This document shows positions 1 through 8,321 of a stretch of 64,000 nt of DNA, one piece after another. The translations under genes and the position numbers were made by a program. The notes under the pieces are model-generated. The model was not told the origin of the DNA, ran no database searches, and saw only the letters and a list, made by a program, of their open reading frames with translations. The stretch covers positions 124,001-188,000 of the forward strand of contig NZ_SNYJ01000002.1 of NCBI RefSeq assembly GCF_004363045.1, given 5' to 3'. Source of the stretch: Aureibacillus halotolerans. Lineage in GTDB: Bacteria; Bacillota; Bacilli; Bacillales; DSM-28697. How positions within the stretch are numbered: position 1 is the stretch's first letter; every line of letters starts with the position of its first letter.

Positions 1-287
1 ACACCAAACGAATAGTAAAGCAAAACGGATAAAGCAGCCACCTCGGAGGAGGAAATGGACTGCTTTATTCATACTAAGGATTGATTTTTAAGTTCGAAGT
101 GCTTGTTTGCCAAAAGCAAGACTTTTGCAGGTCCTCTAACGCGGAGGTCTTTTTCTCTTTGAAAGATACATTTTCTATCTGTTCTCATCATTCGAGACAG
201 ATGACAGACTAGTGCCCTTCCACGAATTTATTTTGGTAACGGTTTCTCATTTCATTCGTTCTTAATAATAAACCAAAAACGGCTACT
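1..287. other. Gene-free left edge of window
   Basis: I see no convincing gene here. Near 31-66 a short imperfect inverted repeat (AAAGCAG ... CTGCTTT) ends in a T-rich stretch and could be a terminator, or a remnant of the end module of repeat family R1, because it also contains GCAGCCAC. A weaker hairpin (CCTC ... GAGG followed by a T run) lies near 135-160. An upstream gene may end just outside the window. Confidence 0.3.
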
Positions 288-452
288 AGTGAGACTCCAG
301 CGGGAAAGCGAGCCAAGCGAGACCCCACAGAGCGTGAACACGCTCGAGGAGGCGCAGCAGAAGCCCGGCGGCAAAGAAATCACGACGAAGTTTTGAGTCG
401 ATGATGCACTTGTACCCTTTAGGGTGAAAGCGAACGTATAGCCGTTTGCCTA
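288..452 (+). repeat. R1 dispersed repeat, end plus core modules
   Basis: This segment starts with the R1 end module (CTAGTGAGACTCC), runs through a G+C-rich stretch (GAGGAGGCGCAGCAG), and continues into the core module (GCGGCAAAGAAATCACGACG ... GAGTCGATGATGCACTTGTACCC). Near-identical words recur around 8.3, 17.1, 25.1, 32.6, 43.6, 52.9, 53.6 and 63.6 kb. It is downstream of gerPF and encodes no supported protein. The arm and tail modules are absent from this copy. Confidence 0.8.
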
Positions 453-627
453 TAGAGAATGTTTTCAAAATGTTAATTTGTAAGAGGATAAGCACAACAC
501 TTCATTCTACATAAAATAAGATCTATGTTACCTGAATGTCCACTAGTTAAAGTTGGCGACGTTCACATTTAAGAACAGGTTAGCATTTCTTTTCATACGG
601 TATTTTCCGATGGGTGAAGGTTGTAGC

Positions 628-849
628 CTATGCATTGGCTACATTGTTTTGATCAGCCACATCAGGGTCAATCGTGCTTACAATGGAAAACAATGAATTT
701 TGGATTGTAAAATCTCCGGTCACATTGGATGCTGCCCCGCTTGATGATTTTGATGAATGCTTTGGTGATACATAGAACGTATCGCCAAAGATAACCCCAC
801 TGCCCCCACCGACCGTTGTGATTTTTATGGCACCGATAATCGCTGGCAA
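628..849 (-). CDS. gerPF: Spore germination protein GerPF
   Basis: GerPF-type protein of 73 residues, last gene of the gerP operon. It starts with the MPAIIGAIKI pattern and has a glycine-rich stretch, the FGDTFYVSPK motif and a C-terminal DPDVADQNN segment, all typical of the GerPA/GerPF pair. GerP proteins are made in the mother cell late in sporulation and are needed for germinants to cross the coat to the inner-membrane receptors. The start is a TTG about 10 nt after an AAGGAGG ribosome binding site. It follows gerPE by 39 nt. Its resemblance to gerPA, the first gene, suggests an old duplication within the operon. The paralogue assignment rests on operon position and DxDxADQ-like ending. 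Confidence 0.9.
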   Translation of the reverse strand: MPAIIGAIKITTVGGGSGVIFGDTFYVSPKHSSKSSSGAASNVTGDFTIQNSLFSIVSTIDPDVADQNNVANA

Positions 850-888
850 AAGAATCAGTCCTCCTTTATTGTCATAGCTTATGCAGTA

Positions 889-1278
889 TTAACTCGATGG
901 TGGAACCGAAGGGACTGAAAGAAGGTGACGAACGTTCTTAATTCGGCTGTCTAGCCCAACTCGGCCCGTAGACCCTATATGAAAAACGGATGAAGCACCA
1001 ATCCCTAAAATATTTATATGCTTTACGGCAATGTAGGGGGACATATTCATTTGCTTCATTTCAACTTGATGAGAGAGCTGTGACCATGGCGTCGAGCGTG
1101 TGAAAACAGAATCTTTAAAGTCGCCTTCATTACCAAGAAACAGACTTTCTTCGCGTAAAACGGCGTACACCTTTGAAGTCCCTTGGATTCGGCTAGAGTC
1201 GCCGACTTGGAACACACTGCTGGATGTCACTGTATGAACACGTGTGGAAGTGATCACCGACGTTCTTGGGGATATCAT
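889..1278 (-). CDS. gerPE: Spore germination protein GerPE
   Basis: GerPE, 129 residues. It contains two related segments, SSSVFQVGDSSRIQ near residues 19-32 and GASSVFHIGSTGRVG near 94-108; this SSVF-x-hydrophobic-G pattern also occurs in GerPB. Established role of the family: coat permeability to small germinants. The ATG start overlaps the gerPD stop by four bases (ATGA), so the two are probably translationally coupled. It lies in the normal order between gerPD and gerPF. No signal peptide or membrane segment is visible. Confidence 0.9.
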   Translation of the reverse strand: MISPRTSVITSTRVHTVTSSSVFQVGDSSRIQGTSKVYAVLREESLFLGNEGDFKDSVFTRSTPWSQLSHQVEMKQMNMSPYIAVKHINILGIGASSVFHIGSTGRVGLDSRIKNVRHLLSVPSVPPSS

Positions 1279-1451
1279 CTTGTTGTAAGAGGTACGAACG
1301 GGCCAATAATTAATGATTCGGGTGGCGTGTCAAACATGGAAGACAATGCAATCACCTCAGCATCGCCTACGAGCAGTAGAGAAGATGCGGATACGGACGT
1401 CACGTCAATCTGGCAAGTGCTTAACTCGTAGTTTACTACTTGAAACGTCAT
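1275..1451 (-). CDS. gerPD: Spore germination protein GerPD
   Basis: A 58-residue protein that is easily missed because of its size. Translation of the minus strand from the ATG at 1451 begins MTFQVVNYEL and ends with FDTPPESLIIGPFVPL, which closely resembles the C-terminus of B. subtilis GerPD as I remember it; that protein is also 58 residues. It overlaps gerPC upstream and gerPE downstream by four bases each (ATGA at both joints), so all three are likely made by coupled translation. Its role is inferred from the operon: it helps germinants pass the spore coat. A plus-strand reading frame over the same interval has no family resemblance and was discarded. Confidence 0.92.
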   Translation of the reverse strand: MTFQVVNYELSTCQIDVTSVSASSLLLVGDAEVIALSSMFDTPPESLIIGPFVPLTTR

Positions 1452-2071
1452 TCCTCTTCATCCTCCTTTTGTTTTGGTAAATGCCGTAAAAACAAGTCGA
1501 ATGCGGAGCGAACATCACGCCTCACGCGCTCATTGACCTCTTCTAGAAGCTGCTCATCTGACAACTCGGCTTGTTCAGCTTGCAACTGATGAATGTAGTA
1601 TTCAATTCGCGTTGGCATCTGAGCGGATACGTCTTGAATCATATGACGTGTAATCTCGGGATCATCAGCAATACCAAGCTTTTGTCTAAGGTCGGCAATG
1701 ATGGATGGACCATCCTTTTTTAGCATATCAATCGTTTGTTGGTGTATCGCTTGGTGCTGTTTATAGGGTTCCGTTGATTGCGATGCCTGTAGTGGCTGCC
1801 TTTGGCGATAGGGATCTGGAGAAGACACGTCCAAATCTTCAAAGTCCTGTGGTGAAATTCCAATGGAAAGTGCTCCTGAAAGTGTTTCGATTTTCAATTG
1901 GTCAAATTTATATTCAATTTTATCAATATGAGTGGTTGGTGTTTTTTGAAGTTGCTCAATCGATGATTGAAGCTCTTCTATTTGCCTCTTCATTCTGTGA
2001 ATGTCTTTCGTATTTTGAAACTGTTGCGCCTCTAACTGTTGCATTCGTTGCATCCATGGTAACTGCTGCAT
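1448..2071 (-). CDS. gerPC: Spore germination protein GerPC
   Basis: GerPC, 207 residues from the chosen start. I placed the start at the ATG at 2071 (MQQLPWMQRM) because it follows a strong AAGGAGG site; a longer frame back to 2188 would overlap gerPB and has no such site. The N-terminal third is rich in Gln and charged residues with heptad-like spacing, including RMKRQIEELQSSIEQLQK near 25-43, and probably forms a coiled coil. The C-terminus is acidic (KEDEEE). It is the only large member of the operon. The stop overlaps the gerPD start (ATGA). Confidence 0.9.
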   Translation of the reverse strand: MQQLPWMQRMQQLEAQQFQNTKDIHRMKRQIEELQSSIEQLQKTPTTHIDKIEYKFDQLKIETLSGALSIGISPQDFEDLDVSSPDPYRQRQPLQASQSTEPYKQHQAIHQQTIDMLKKDGPSIIADLRQKLGIADDPEITRHMIQDVSAQMPTRIEYYIHQLQAEQAELSDEQLLEEVNERVRRDVRSAFDLFLRHLPKQKEDEEE

Positions 2072-2102
2072 AGCTTCCTCCTTTAAGCCGCATATAGTAT
2101 GA

Positions 2103-2312
2103 TTAGGTTGGTGGTCTAAGAGGAACAGATACTGGGGGGACAACAGGTTCTTCTGCTGGAAGTGGAGCGGGTTCAGTAAACCCACCACTGTTGTAAAGGT
2201 TACTTAGCGGCTGGATTTGACCTGAACTGCCGATTTGAAAGACAGATGAATTACTAATTCCGGCGATGCGGATTGTATGAATAACAATGGTCTGGTTAAT
2301 ATAAAACTTCAT
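2103..2312 (-). CDS. gerPB: Spore germination protein GerPB
   Basis: GerPB, 69 residues. The N-terminus MKFYINQTIVIHTIRIAGIS followed by SSVFQIGSSGQIQPLSNLYN is characteristic of the family, and the last 25 residues are Pro-rich. An AAAGGAG site lies at a good distance from the ATG. It sits between gerPA (24 nt upstream) and gerPC (31 nt downstream), as in other Bacillus species. The short repeated motif SSVFQIG is shared with GerPE, which points to a common building block in these coat-associated proteins. Confidence 0.92.
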   Translation of the reverse strand: MKFYINQTIVIHTIRIAGISNSSVFQIGSSGQIQPLSNLYNSGGFTEPAPLPAEEPVVPPVSVPLRPPT

Positions 2313-2336
2313 CTAGACCACTCCTTTAAAAGTCCT

Positions 2337-2558
2337 TTACAAATTTCCGATCATTGCCTGATCGACAGCATCCTGATCATACGTATTGGTTGCACTAAGG
2401 TAGCTAGATACAGTCAAGCCGTTTCCCGTGTTGAACGAACCGGCGCCGGCAAACGTTTTGCTGACACTTTTTGGTGAAATGGAAAAAACATCGCCGACAT
2501 GGAAGACACCGGCTTCCCCGATGGACAAGACTTTAATGGCCCCTACAATGGCTGGCAT
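2337..2558 (-). CDS. gerPA: Spore germination protein GerPA
   Basis: GerPA, 73 residues, first gene of the gerP operon. It begins MPAIVGAIKV and contains FHVGDVFSISPKS plus a DQDAVDQAMIGN ending. Two adjacent ATG codons are possible; I chose the second (2558) because it is 5 nt from the AAGGAGG site and gives the usual MPAIVG start. The 108-nt divergent gap to yisK should hold the promoter. In B. subtilis the operon is SigK-controlled and GerE-affected. A CATATTTTG on the minus strand in the gap loosely resembles a SigK -10 box, but I cannot assign it firmly. Confidence 0.92.
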   Translation of the reverse strand: MPAIVGAIKVLSIGEAGVFHVGDVFSISPKSVSKTFAGAGSFNTGNGLTVSSYLSATNTYDQDAVDQAMIGNL

Positions 2559-2669
2559 CATGTCCTCCTTACTTTCAAAAACAAGTTGACTAGAGTATAT
2601 TCAAAGAAATTCAAAATATGATTAGCGTGTTTTACTAACAAGCTACAGAACAAAGGAGAAGAAATAACA

Positions 2670-3575
2670 ATGAAATGGATGCAGGGAGAAATTGAAAACA
2701 CACTTTTTGTAGGCCTTGTACTAGAAAATGGAAAAATATTAGATGTTGGCAGAGGTACATATGCACTTCTACCAGAATCACATCTACCAATGACAATGCT
2801 TCAATGTTTGGAAGAACATGAAAACGCGATAGAGGTTGCAGAAAAGCTGTTGTCATACGATGAGCAAACACTCAGGTTTTACACGTATGCACCTGAGGAT
2901 GTGAAGTGGCATGCACCTATCATAAGCCCTTACAAACATGTGTTATGTATTGGGAAGAACTACGCGGAGCATGCAAAAGAAATGGCAGTTGGGGCTACAC
3001 CTCCTGACGCTCCAGTCGTTTTTACAAAAGCTCCGGATGCGGTGATCGGGCCGCATGATGCCATTCCTTCTCATAAAGGAACAACCTCCGAGCTTGATTA
3101 CGAAGGTGAGCTTGCTTTAGTGATCGGAAAAGGCGGTCGCAATATCGCGAAAAAGGATGCTTTCGACCACATCTTCGGATATACGATTGTGAACGATGTT
3201 ACGGCTAGGGATTTACAAAAAAAGCATATGCAATTTTACTTAGGAAAAAGCCTTGATGGCACCTGTCCAATGGGTCCTTATATCGTATCCAAAGGGGCAG
3301 TCACTGACATTGAGAAGGTGACAATTAAGACAACGGTCAATAATGAAGTAAGACAACAGGGAGTTTTATCTGACCTGCTTTTTGATATTCCAACATTAAT
3401 TGAAACGTTGTCGGAGGGAAGAACACTTCGTCCAGGCGATGTTATCGCTACTGGAACGCCCGCGGGTGTTGGAAAGGCGATGAAGCCACCCGTCTTTTTG
3501 AAGAATGGCGATGTGGTGACTATCACTGTTGAAGGCATAGGGCAATTGTCTAATGTGGTAAGAGACGAAGTTTAA
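2670..3575 (+). CDS. yisK: FAH-family oxaloacetate decarboxylase-like protein YisK
   Basis: Fumarylacetoacetate-hydrolase family protein of 301 residues, the same length I recall for B. subtilis YisK, which lies near gerP there too. Residues 1-80 form the small N-terminal domain and the catalytic FAH domain starts near 88 (LCIGKNYAEHAKE). The metal ligands are visible as E145 and E147 in DYEGELALVIGK and D176 in VNDVTARDLQ; a KSLDGTCPMGP segment and a TGTPAGVG loop complete the site. YisK-type enzymes have been linked to oxaloacetate decarboxylation; other FAH members act on related 2-oxo acids. The start follows AAAGGAG. An ALDH and an SDR follow with about 50-nt gaps and no visible terminator. 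Confidence 0.85.
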   Translation: MKWMQGEIENTLFVGLVLENGKILDVGRGTYALLPESHLPMTMLQCLEEHENAIEVAEKLLSYDEQTLRFYTYAPEDVKWHAPIISPYKHVLCIGKNYAEHAKEMAVGATPPDAPVVFTKAPDAVIGPHDAIPSHKGTTSELDYEGELALVIGKGGRNIAKKDAFDHIFGYTIVNDVTARDLQKKHMQFYLGKSLDGTCPMGPYIVSKGAVTDIEKVTIKTTVNNEVRQQGVLSDLLFDIPTLIETLSEGRTLRPGDVIATGTPAGVGKAMKPPVFLKNGDVVTITVEGIGQLSNVVRDEV

Positions 3576-3625
3576 TAATGGGCACTAGAGTGGAATAGAC
3601 ATACAAACCTATTGAAGGAGTCGGT

Positions 3626-5047
3626 ATGATGCAGACATCCCTTTTTATAAACGGAGGTTGGCTAGAGGATACGGCAGACAAGCTCACGATTACAAATCCT
3701 GCTACAGGCGATGTTATTGCTACTGTAGCAAGTGCTAGTGAAAAGGAAACACAGCTTGCGGTTGATGCGGCATTCAACGCTCTAAATGATTGGTCCAAAC
3801 GCCCTGCAAAGGAACGTAGCGTGTTGTTGAAAAAGCTCTATCATAAAATGCTGGAAGAGCAAGATGAGATGGCTCATCTGATGACGAAAGAAATGGGGAA
3901 ACCATTAGAAGAAGCGAAGGGCGAGGTGGCCTATGCCGCATCCTTTGTAGAATGGTTTGCTGAAGAAGGACGACGGGTTTATGGTCGGAGCATCCCAGGG
4001 GGAGCAGAGGACCAACGCTTTCAGGTTATTAAGCAGCCCGTCGGTGTGGTTGCTGCGATTACACCTTGGAACTTTCCGGCAGCAATGATTACGCGTAAGC
4101 TTGCACCAGCGCTTGCCGCAGGCTGTACGATTGTCATTAAGCCCCCTAGCGCAACGCCACTTACAGCATTAATGTTGGCGAAGCAATGCCAGGAGGTTGG
4201 TATCCCTAACGGAGTCGTTAACATTGTCCCTGCCTCTTCAAAGGCTTTTTCTAACGTCATTATGAAGAGTGACAAGGTGCGGAAGATTACGTTCACTGGA
4301 TCAACAGAAGTTGGAAAAATGTTAATGAAGCAAGCGGCAGACACGATGAAAAATCTATCGTTAGAGCTTGGTGGTCATGCGCCGTTGCTCGTATTTGATG
4401 ATGCGGATGTGACGAGGGCTGTCGACCAAGCTGTCGCTTCGAAATTCCGGAATGCTGGTCAGACTTGTATCTGTGCCAACAGAATCTATGTGCAGGCAGG
4501 CGTTTACGACGAATTTGTTGATCAGTTCGTGAAAAAGGTCGCCACATTGTCTCTAGGAAACGGCTTAGAAGGAAATGATATTGGCCCACTAATCGACAAA
4601 GACGGCTTCGAGAAGGTTGTTGATCAAGTGAACGATGCCAAGGAAAAAGGTGCTGTGGTTAGCACAGGTGGTGAAGGGTATCAGGATGGTGGCTATTATT
4701 ATATGCCAACGGTTCTGACGAATGTGGATGAATCGATGGCGATCATGCACGATGAAACGTTTGGTCCTGTAGCACCAATTCGTAAATTTGAGGAAGAAGA
4801 CGAAGCCATTCGCTTAGCCAATGAAACACCATTTGGTTTGGCAGCCTACTTTTTTACGAAGGATGTCTCACGCGGAACAAGAGTAGCAGAGCAGCTGGAG
4901 TATGGCATTGTAGGCTGGAACTCAGGAGCACCTTCTGCCGCAGAGGCGCCATTTGGTGGAATGAAAGAAAGTGGCATTGGGCGCGAAGGTGGCATGGAAG
5001 GAATCGAAGCGTATCTAGAGACAAAATACATTTCGCTTAAGCTATAA
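3626..5047 (+). CDS. gabD: Succinate-semialdehyde dehydrogenase-like NAD(P)+ ALDH
   Basis: Aldehyde dehydrogenase of 473 residues. The Rossmann-type cofactor domain carries ITPWNFP near 145-151, KPPSATPL near 172-179 and FTGSTEVGK near 223-231. The general base is E247 in LELGGHAP, and the catalytic Cys281 lies in AGQTCICANR; the second Cys two residues later is typical of succinate-semialdehyde dehydrogenases. The C-terminus has the usual FGGMKESGIGREGG motif. Likely reaction: succinate semialdehyde to succinate with NAD(P)+, although neighbours with an FAH enzyme and an SDR would fit another semialdehyde. No GABA aminotransferase is nearby. ATG codons at 3626 and 3629 are both possible after GAAGGAG. 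Confidence 0.8.
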   Translation: MMQTSLFINGGWLEDTADKLTITNPATGDVIATVASASEKETQLAVDAAFNALNDWSKRPAKERSVLLKKLYHKMLEEQDEMAHLMTKEMGKPLEEAKGEVAYAASFVEWFAEEGRRVYGRSIPGGAEDQRFQVIKQPVGVVAAITPWNFPAAMITRKLAPALAAGCTIVIKPPSATPLTALMLAKQCQEVGIPNGVVNIVPASSKAFSNVIMKSDKVRKITFTGSTEVGKMLMKQAADTMKNLSLELGGHAPLLVFDDADVTRAVDQAVASKFRNAGQTCICANRIYVQAGVYDEFVDQFVKKVATLSLGNGLEGNDIGPLIDKDGFEKVVDQVNDAKEKGAVVSTGGEGYQDGGYYYMPTVLTNVDESMAIMHDETFGPVAPIRKFEEEDEAIRLANETPFGLAAYFFTKDVSRGTRVAEQLEYGIVGWNSGAPSAAEAPFGGMKESGIGREGGMEGIEAYLETKYISLKL

Positions 5048-5100
5048 TTCCTAACACTCAGGAGGTGAACGCAGACCAATCATCAGCGGTCTGCATATCC

Positions 5101-5889
5101 ATGGACTTAAAAATGAAAAACCAACATGCACTAGTGATGGCATCGAGCTCAGGGTTAGGAAAAGCCATTGCAATGACATTGGCAGAAGAAGGCGCACACG
5201 TCTTTCTAACAAGCAGAGATCAAGAAAGGTTGTCTGCTGCTGTTGCAGAAGTCCGTACGGTCGCACAAGGTAAGGTGTCTTCCATAGTATGTGATGTCAC
5301 AAAACCAGAAGACATCGAAGCTGCTGTACAGGCGGTTATTGACCAATATGGGACGATTGATATCCTCGTCAACAATGCAGGTGGGCCGCCACCAGGGCAC
5401 TTTATTGATATGGATGATACCCAATGGCAGCAAGCGTTTGACCTGAATTTGATGAGCTTTATTCGTACAATGAAAGCGTGTTTGCCTCACATGACAGCCA
5501 ATCGATACGGACGAATCGTTACTATTGCCTCTTCATCAGTAAAGCAGCCAATTGACGGATTAATTTTATCAAACACCTTTCGTACAGCTGTGATGGGGCT
5601 GTCAAAAAGCCTCGCATCCGAATATGGCGAATACAATATACTTATTAATACACTAGGTCCGGGACGGATTGAAACGGATCGTTTAAAATCATTGGAGCAT
5701 GCCATGGCTGATAAACAAGCAGTTTCTGTCGATGACATCCAGCAACTTCATAAAGCAACCATTCCAGTTGGAAGATACGGTCAGCCTGAGGAATTTGCCG
5801 CAACAGCAGCGTTTCTTTGTTCAGCAAGAAACAGCTATGTCACTGGACAAACCTTTTTAGTTGATGGTGGTATGGTTAAGGCGTTATAA
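5101..5889 (+). CDS. Atypical short-chain dehydrogenase/reductase (lacks YxxxK)
   Basis: SDR of about 262 residues. The N-terminus has a Rossmann fold with an altered glycine motif (MASSSGLGKA), NNAGGPPPGHF and an N-terminal acidic or basic selector region (TSRDQERL). Where classical SDRs have YxxxK, this one reads VKQPIDGLILSNTFRTAV, so the catalytic Tyr is missing, although a TIASSSVK serine region is present. This matches a known BKR-like subgroup of SDRs without the standard tetrad; its chemistry is unclear. The start is uncertain: an excellent AGGAGGTGA lies at 5060-5068, but the GTG at 5065 is inside it and the first good in-frame ATG is at 5101. Last gene of a three-gene group ended by a terminator. 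Confidence 0.75.
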   Translation: MDLKMKNQHALVMASSSGLGKAIAMTLAEEGAHVFLTSRDQERLSAAVAEVRTVAQGKVSSIVCDVTKPEDIEAAVQAVIDQYGTIDILVNNAGGPPPGHFIDMDDTQWQQAFDLNLMSFIRTMKACLPHMTANRYGRIVTIASSSVKQPIDGLILSNTFRTAVMGLSKSLASEYGEYNILINTLGPGRIETDRLKSLEHAMADKQAVSVDDIQQLHKATIPVGRYGQPEEFAATAAFLCSARNSYVTGQTFLVDGGMVKAL

Positions 5890-5925
5890 AACCACATAGT
5901 GTATAGGTAGGACCAGTAGGCTGTT

Positions 5926-5957
5926 CAAAAGTCACAAAATGACTTTTGGCGGCTTTT
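5926..5957 (+). terminator. Intrinsic terminator after the yisK-ALDH-SDR group
   Basis: A perfect hairpin (CAAAAGTCA ... TGACTTTTG) is followed a few bases later by a run of six T residues. It lies 37 nt after the SDR stop and separates the group from asnO. Confidence 0.8.
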
Positions 5958-6141
5958 TTGTTTGGTAGCTTTTTTGCGAAAGCCAATGTTTACTCTTTAA
6001 AGAAGCCACGATAGTGAAAACAATACTCACAGATCACACTCACATTTACTGCTTTGGACAAACATTCTTGCCTAGTTTTTTACATAGACTACTATAAATG
6101 CTTGTAGAAGGCATAAAACATTAAGGCAAAGGATGATATAG

Positions 6142-7983
6142 ATGTGTGGAATCAGTGGATGGTCAGATTGGCGACGAGATATCACTCAGGAGCAAAAAAT
6201 CACTGAAGCCATGACGAATACATTAACGAAACGTGGGCCAGATGCTAGCGGCGTGTGGAGCAAAGGGCATATTAGTTTTGGGCATCGACGCCTTTCTGTT
6301 GTTGATTTGTCTGGTGGTGCGCAACCGATGCATAAGGTTTCCGGTGACCACACGTACACTATGATTTACAATGGAGAGCTGTACAACACTGAAGATCTAC
6401 GCAAGGAACTTGTAGCTCGTGGACACACTTTTCGTTCCCATTCAGATACAGAGGTGCTCTTGACAGCTTATATTGAATGGAAGGAAGCGTGTCTTGATCG
6501 CTTGAACGGTATATTTGCTTTTGCCATATGGGATGAGGAGAACGACCATTTATTTTGTGCAAGGGATCGTTTAGGAGTGAAGCCGTTTTTCTACGTGCAT
6601 CAGGACGCACAGCTCATTTTTGCATCGGAGATCAAAGCGTTGCTTGCCCATCCATCTGTTGCAGCTGTCGCCGATTTGCACACATTGCATGAAGTGTTGG
6701 CGTTAGGTCCTTCGAGAACACCAGGGAGTGGTGTGTTCCGCGACATCAATGAGTTAAGACCAGCGCATTATGCGATTTGGACGAAGGAAGGTTTAAAGGT
6801 CAAGCGGTACTGGAATGTGGTGAGTAAGTCTCATTTTGAAGACGTTCATGAAACGTCGCGACATGTACGGTCCTTGTTTGTTGATGCTGTTGAAAGGCAA
6901 CTTGTGTCGGATGTACCCCTTGCGACCTTTCTGTCAGGGGGCTTGGATTCATCAAGCATCACAGCCATTGCAGCCAATCATTATAAAGCGAACAACGCGC
7001 CTCCGCTGCATACGTTTTCGGTCGATTATGAGGACAATGAATCGTTTTTTACAGCCGATACGTATCAACCAAATAGCGATGGATTTTGGATTCAACAAAT
7101 GACAGAGGCTTTTGGGACGGTTCACCATCGCTGTGTGATTAAGAATGACACCTTAGCAGATCTATTGAAGGAAGCCGTCGAAGTACGCGACCTGCCTGGC
7201 ATGGCGGATATTGATTCCTCCTTGCTATGGTTCTGTAAGGAAATCAAAAAGGAAGCGACCGTCGGGCTGTCAGGGGAATGTGCAGATGAGATTTTTGGCG
7301 GATACCCGTGGTTTCACAGACCATCTGGAGAAGGCACGTTCCCTTGGATGCATTCCCTTGCGCTTAGAGAATCCCTTCTAAACGCCTCTCTCCGCAAGCA
7401 TATGGACCTAAGCGCCTACGTGCAACAACGCTACATGGAAACAGTGAATGAAACCCCGCGGCTTGAAGGGGAGAAGAACGAGGAGACACAACGTCGCCAA
7501 TTGTTTTACGTCAATATGCTCTGGTTTATGACAACATTGTTAGACCGGAAAGATCGAATGAGTATGGGTGCAAGTCTTGAAGTGCGCGTCCCTTTTGCTG
7601 ATCATCGGCTCGTTGAATATGTGTGGAACATTCCCTGGGAAATGAAAATGTACGGCAATCAGGAAAAAGGCATTTTACGAAAAGCATTGGAGGGACTTCT
7701 TCCGAATGATGTGCTATATCGTAAAAAGAGTCCGTATCCTAAAACCCATCATCCCGCTTATACGAATGCCATGCAGGATTGGATTCGAACCATTTGTAAA
7801 GATCCAAATGCGCCATTATTTGAGATTTTGGATAAGAATGCAGTCCAAAAGCTTGTTGAACAGGACCCATCCGCACATAAAGTGCCTTGGTTTGGTCAGC
7901 TCATGAAAGGCCCCCAGCTACTAGCTCATCTCGGTCAAATAAATCATTGGTTGGATCATTACCAAGTACGAATTTCCGTATAA
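6142..7983 (+). CDS. asnO: Asparagine synthetase (glutamine-hydrolysing) AsnO
   Basis: Class II glutamine-dependent asparagine synthetase of 613 residues, close to the length of B. subtilis AsnO (YisO). Met1 is followed by Cys2, the N-terminal nucleophile of the glutaminase domain, then RGPDASGVW, GHRRLSVVDL and the YNGELYN motif. The synthetase domain begins near residue 230 and carries the ATP pyrophosphatase loop FLSGGLDSSSI. The product is asparagine from aspartate, ATP and glutamine. B. subtilis asnO is linked to sporulation; conservation of its place next to yisK supports orthology over asnB or asnH. It stands alone between two terminators. Confidence 0.9.
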   Translation: MCGISGWSDWRRDITQEQKITEAMTNTLTKRGPDASGVWSKGHISFGHRRLSVVDLSGGAQPMHKVSGDHTYTMIYNGELYNTEDLRKELVARGHTFRSHSDTEVLLTAYIEWKEACLDRLNGIFAFAIWDEENDHLFCARDRLGVKPFFYVHQDAQLIFASEIKALLAHPSVAAVADLHTLHEVLALGPSRTPGSGVFRDINELRPAHYAIWTKEGLKVKRYWNVVSKSHFEDVHETSRHVRSLFVDAVERQLVSDVPLATFLSGGLDSSSITAIAANHYKANNAPPLHTFSVDYEDNESFFTADTYQPNSDGFWIQQMTEAFGTVHHRCVIKNDTLADLLKEAVEVRDLPGMADIDSSLLWFCKEIKKEATVGLSGECADEIFGGYPWFHRPSGEGTFPWMHSLALRESLLNASLRKHMDLSAYVQQRYMETVNETPRLEGEKNEETQRRQLFYVNMLWFMTTLLDRKDRMSMGASLEVRVPFADHRLVEYVWNIPWEMKMYGNQEKGILRKALEGLLPNDVLYRKKSPYPKTHHPAYTNAMQDWIRTICKDPNAPLFEILDKNAVQKLVEQDPSAHKVPWFGQLMKGPQLLAHLGQINHWLDHYQVRISV

Positions 7984-8027
7984 TAGCAATGCATCATTGA
8001 CGTATCGACAATTCAAACTATACGAAG

Positions 8028-8052
8028 AACCGGGCGAGCTGCGCGGTTTTTT
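8028..8052 (+). terminator. Probable terminator downstream of asnO
   Basis: A short G+C-rich hairpin (AACCG ... CGGTT) is followed by a run of T residues, about 45 nt after the asnO stop. The inner loop is large, so the stem is modest. Confidence 0.55.
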
Positions 8053-8069
8053 CGTTTACCACTGCGGCA

Positions 8070-8215
8070 AAATACTTCGCTTGTATCTTAAAGGGCGCAA
8101 GTGCAACATCGACTCGAAAAGACCTCATCGTGTTTTCTTTACCGCTTGGCACGATTCTTGCTCGCGCTATTCCCGAAAGACTATAAGTATTTTGTCTACG
8201 TAGATTATTTTTGTG
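8070..8215. repeat. R1 repeat, inverted core next to degraded arm
   Basis: The core module appears in reverse (AAGTGCAACATCGACTCG ... CGTGTTTTCTTTACCGC), followed by a decayed arm module in forward orientation (GGCACGATTCTTGCTCGCGCT ends in GTCTACGTAGATTA). This reversed-core arrangement is shared with the 25.1 kb copy and, in complement, the 32.6 kb copy. It contrasts with 43.6, 53.5 and 63.6 kb, where core and arm point the same way. Confidence 0.7.
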
Positions 8216-8321
8216 TGGAGTGTTTTTATTTTGTCCCGGTATATTGGGATATACCTACATTTTAATTAAGGGCTAAGTTTCCTTACATTTACACTGACCT
8301 AATTAATAAGTCACAAGCAGA

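Noticed and set aside
1183-1431. Plus-strand frame of 82 codons
   Set aside because: It is antisense to gerPE/gerPD, lacks a ribosome binding site, and the minus strand encodes the recognisable GerPD.
3626-5047. ALDH as the missing carotenoid aldehyde dehydrogenase (AldH)
   Set aside because: It lies in another operon with an SDR and FAH enzyme and has succinate-semialdehyde dehydrogenase features (CIC active site); proximity alone is not enough.
5065-5100. GTG start for the SDR at 5065
   Set aside because: The GTG is part of the AGGAGGTGA ribosome binding sequence itself, so ribosomes could not use it with that site; I used 5101 and flagged the doubt.
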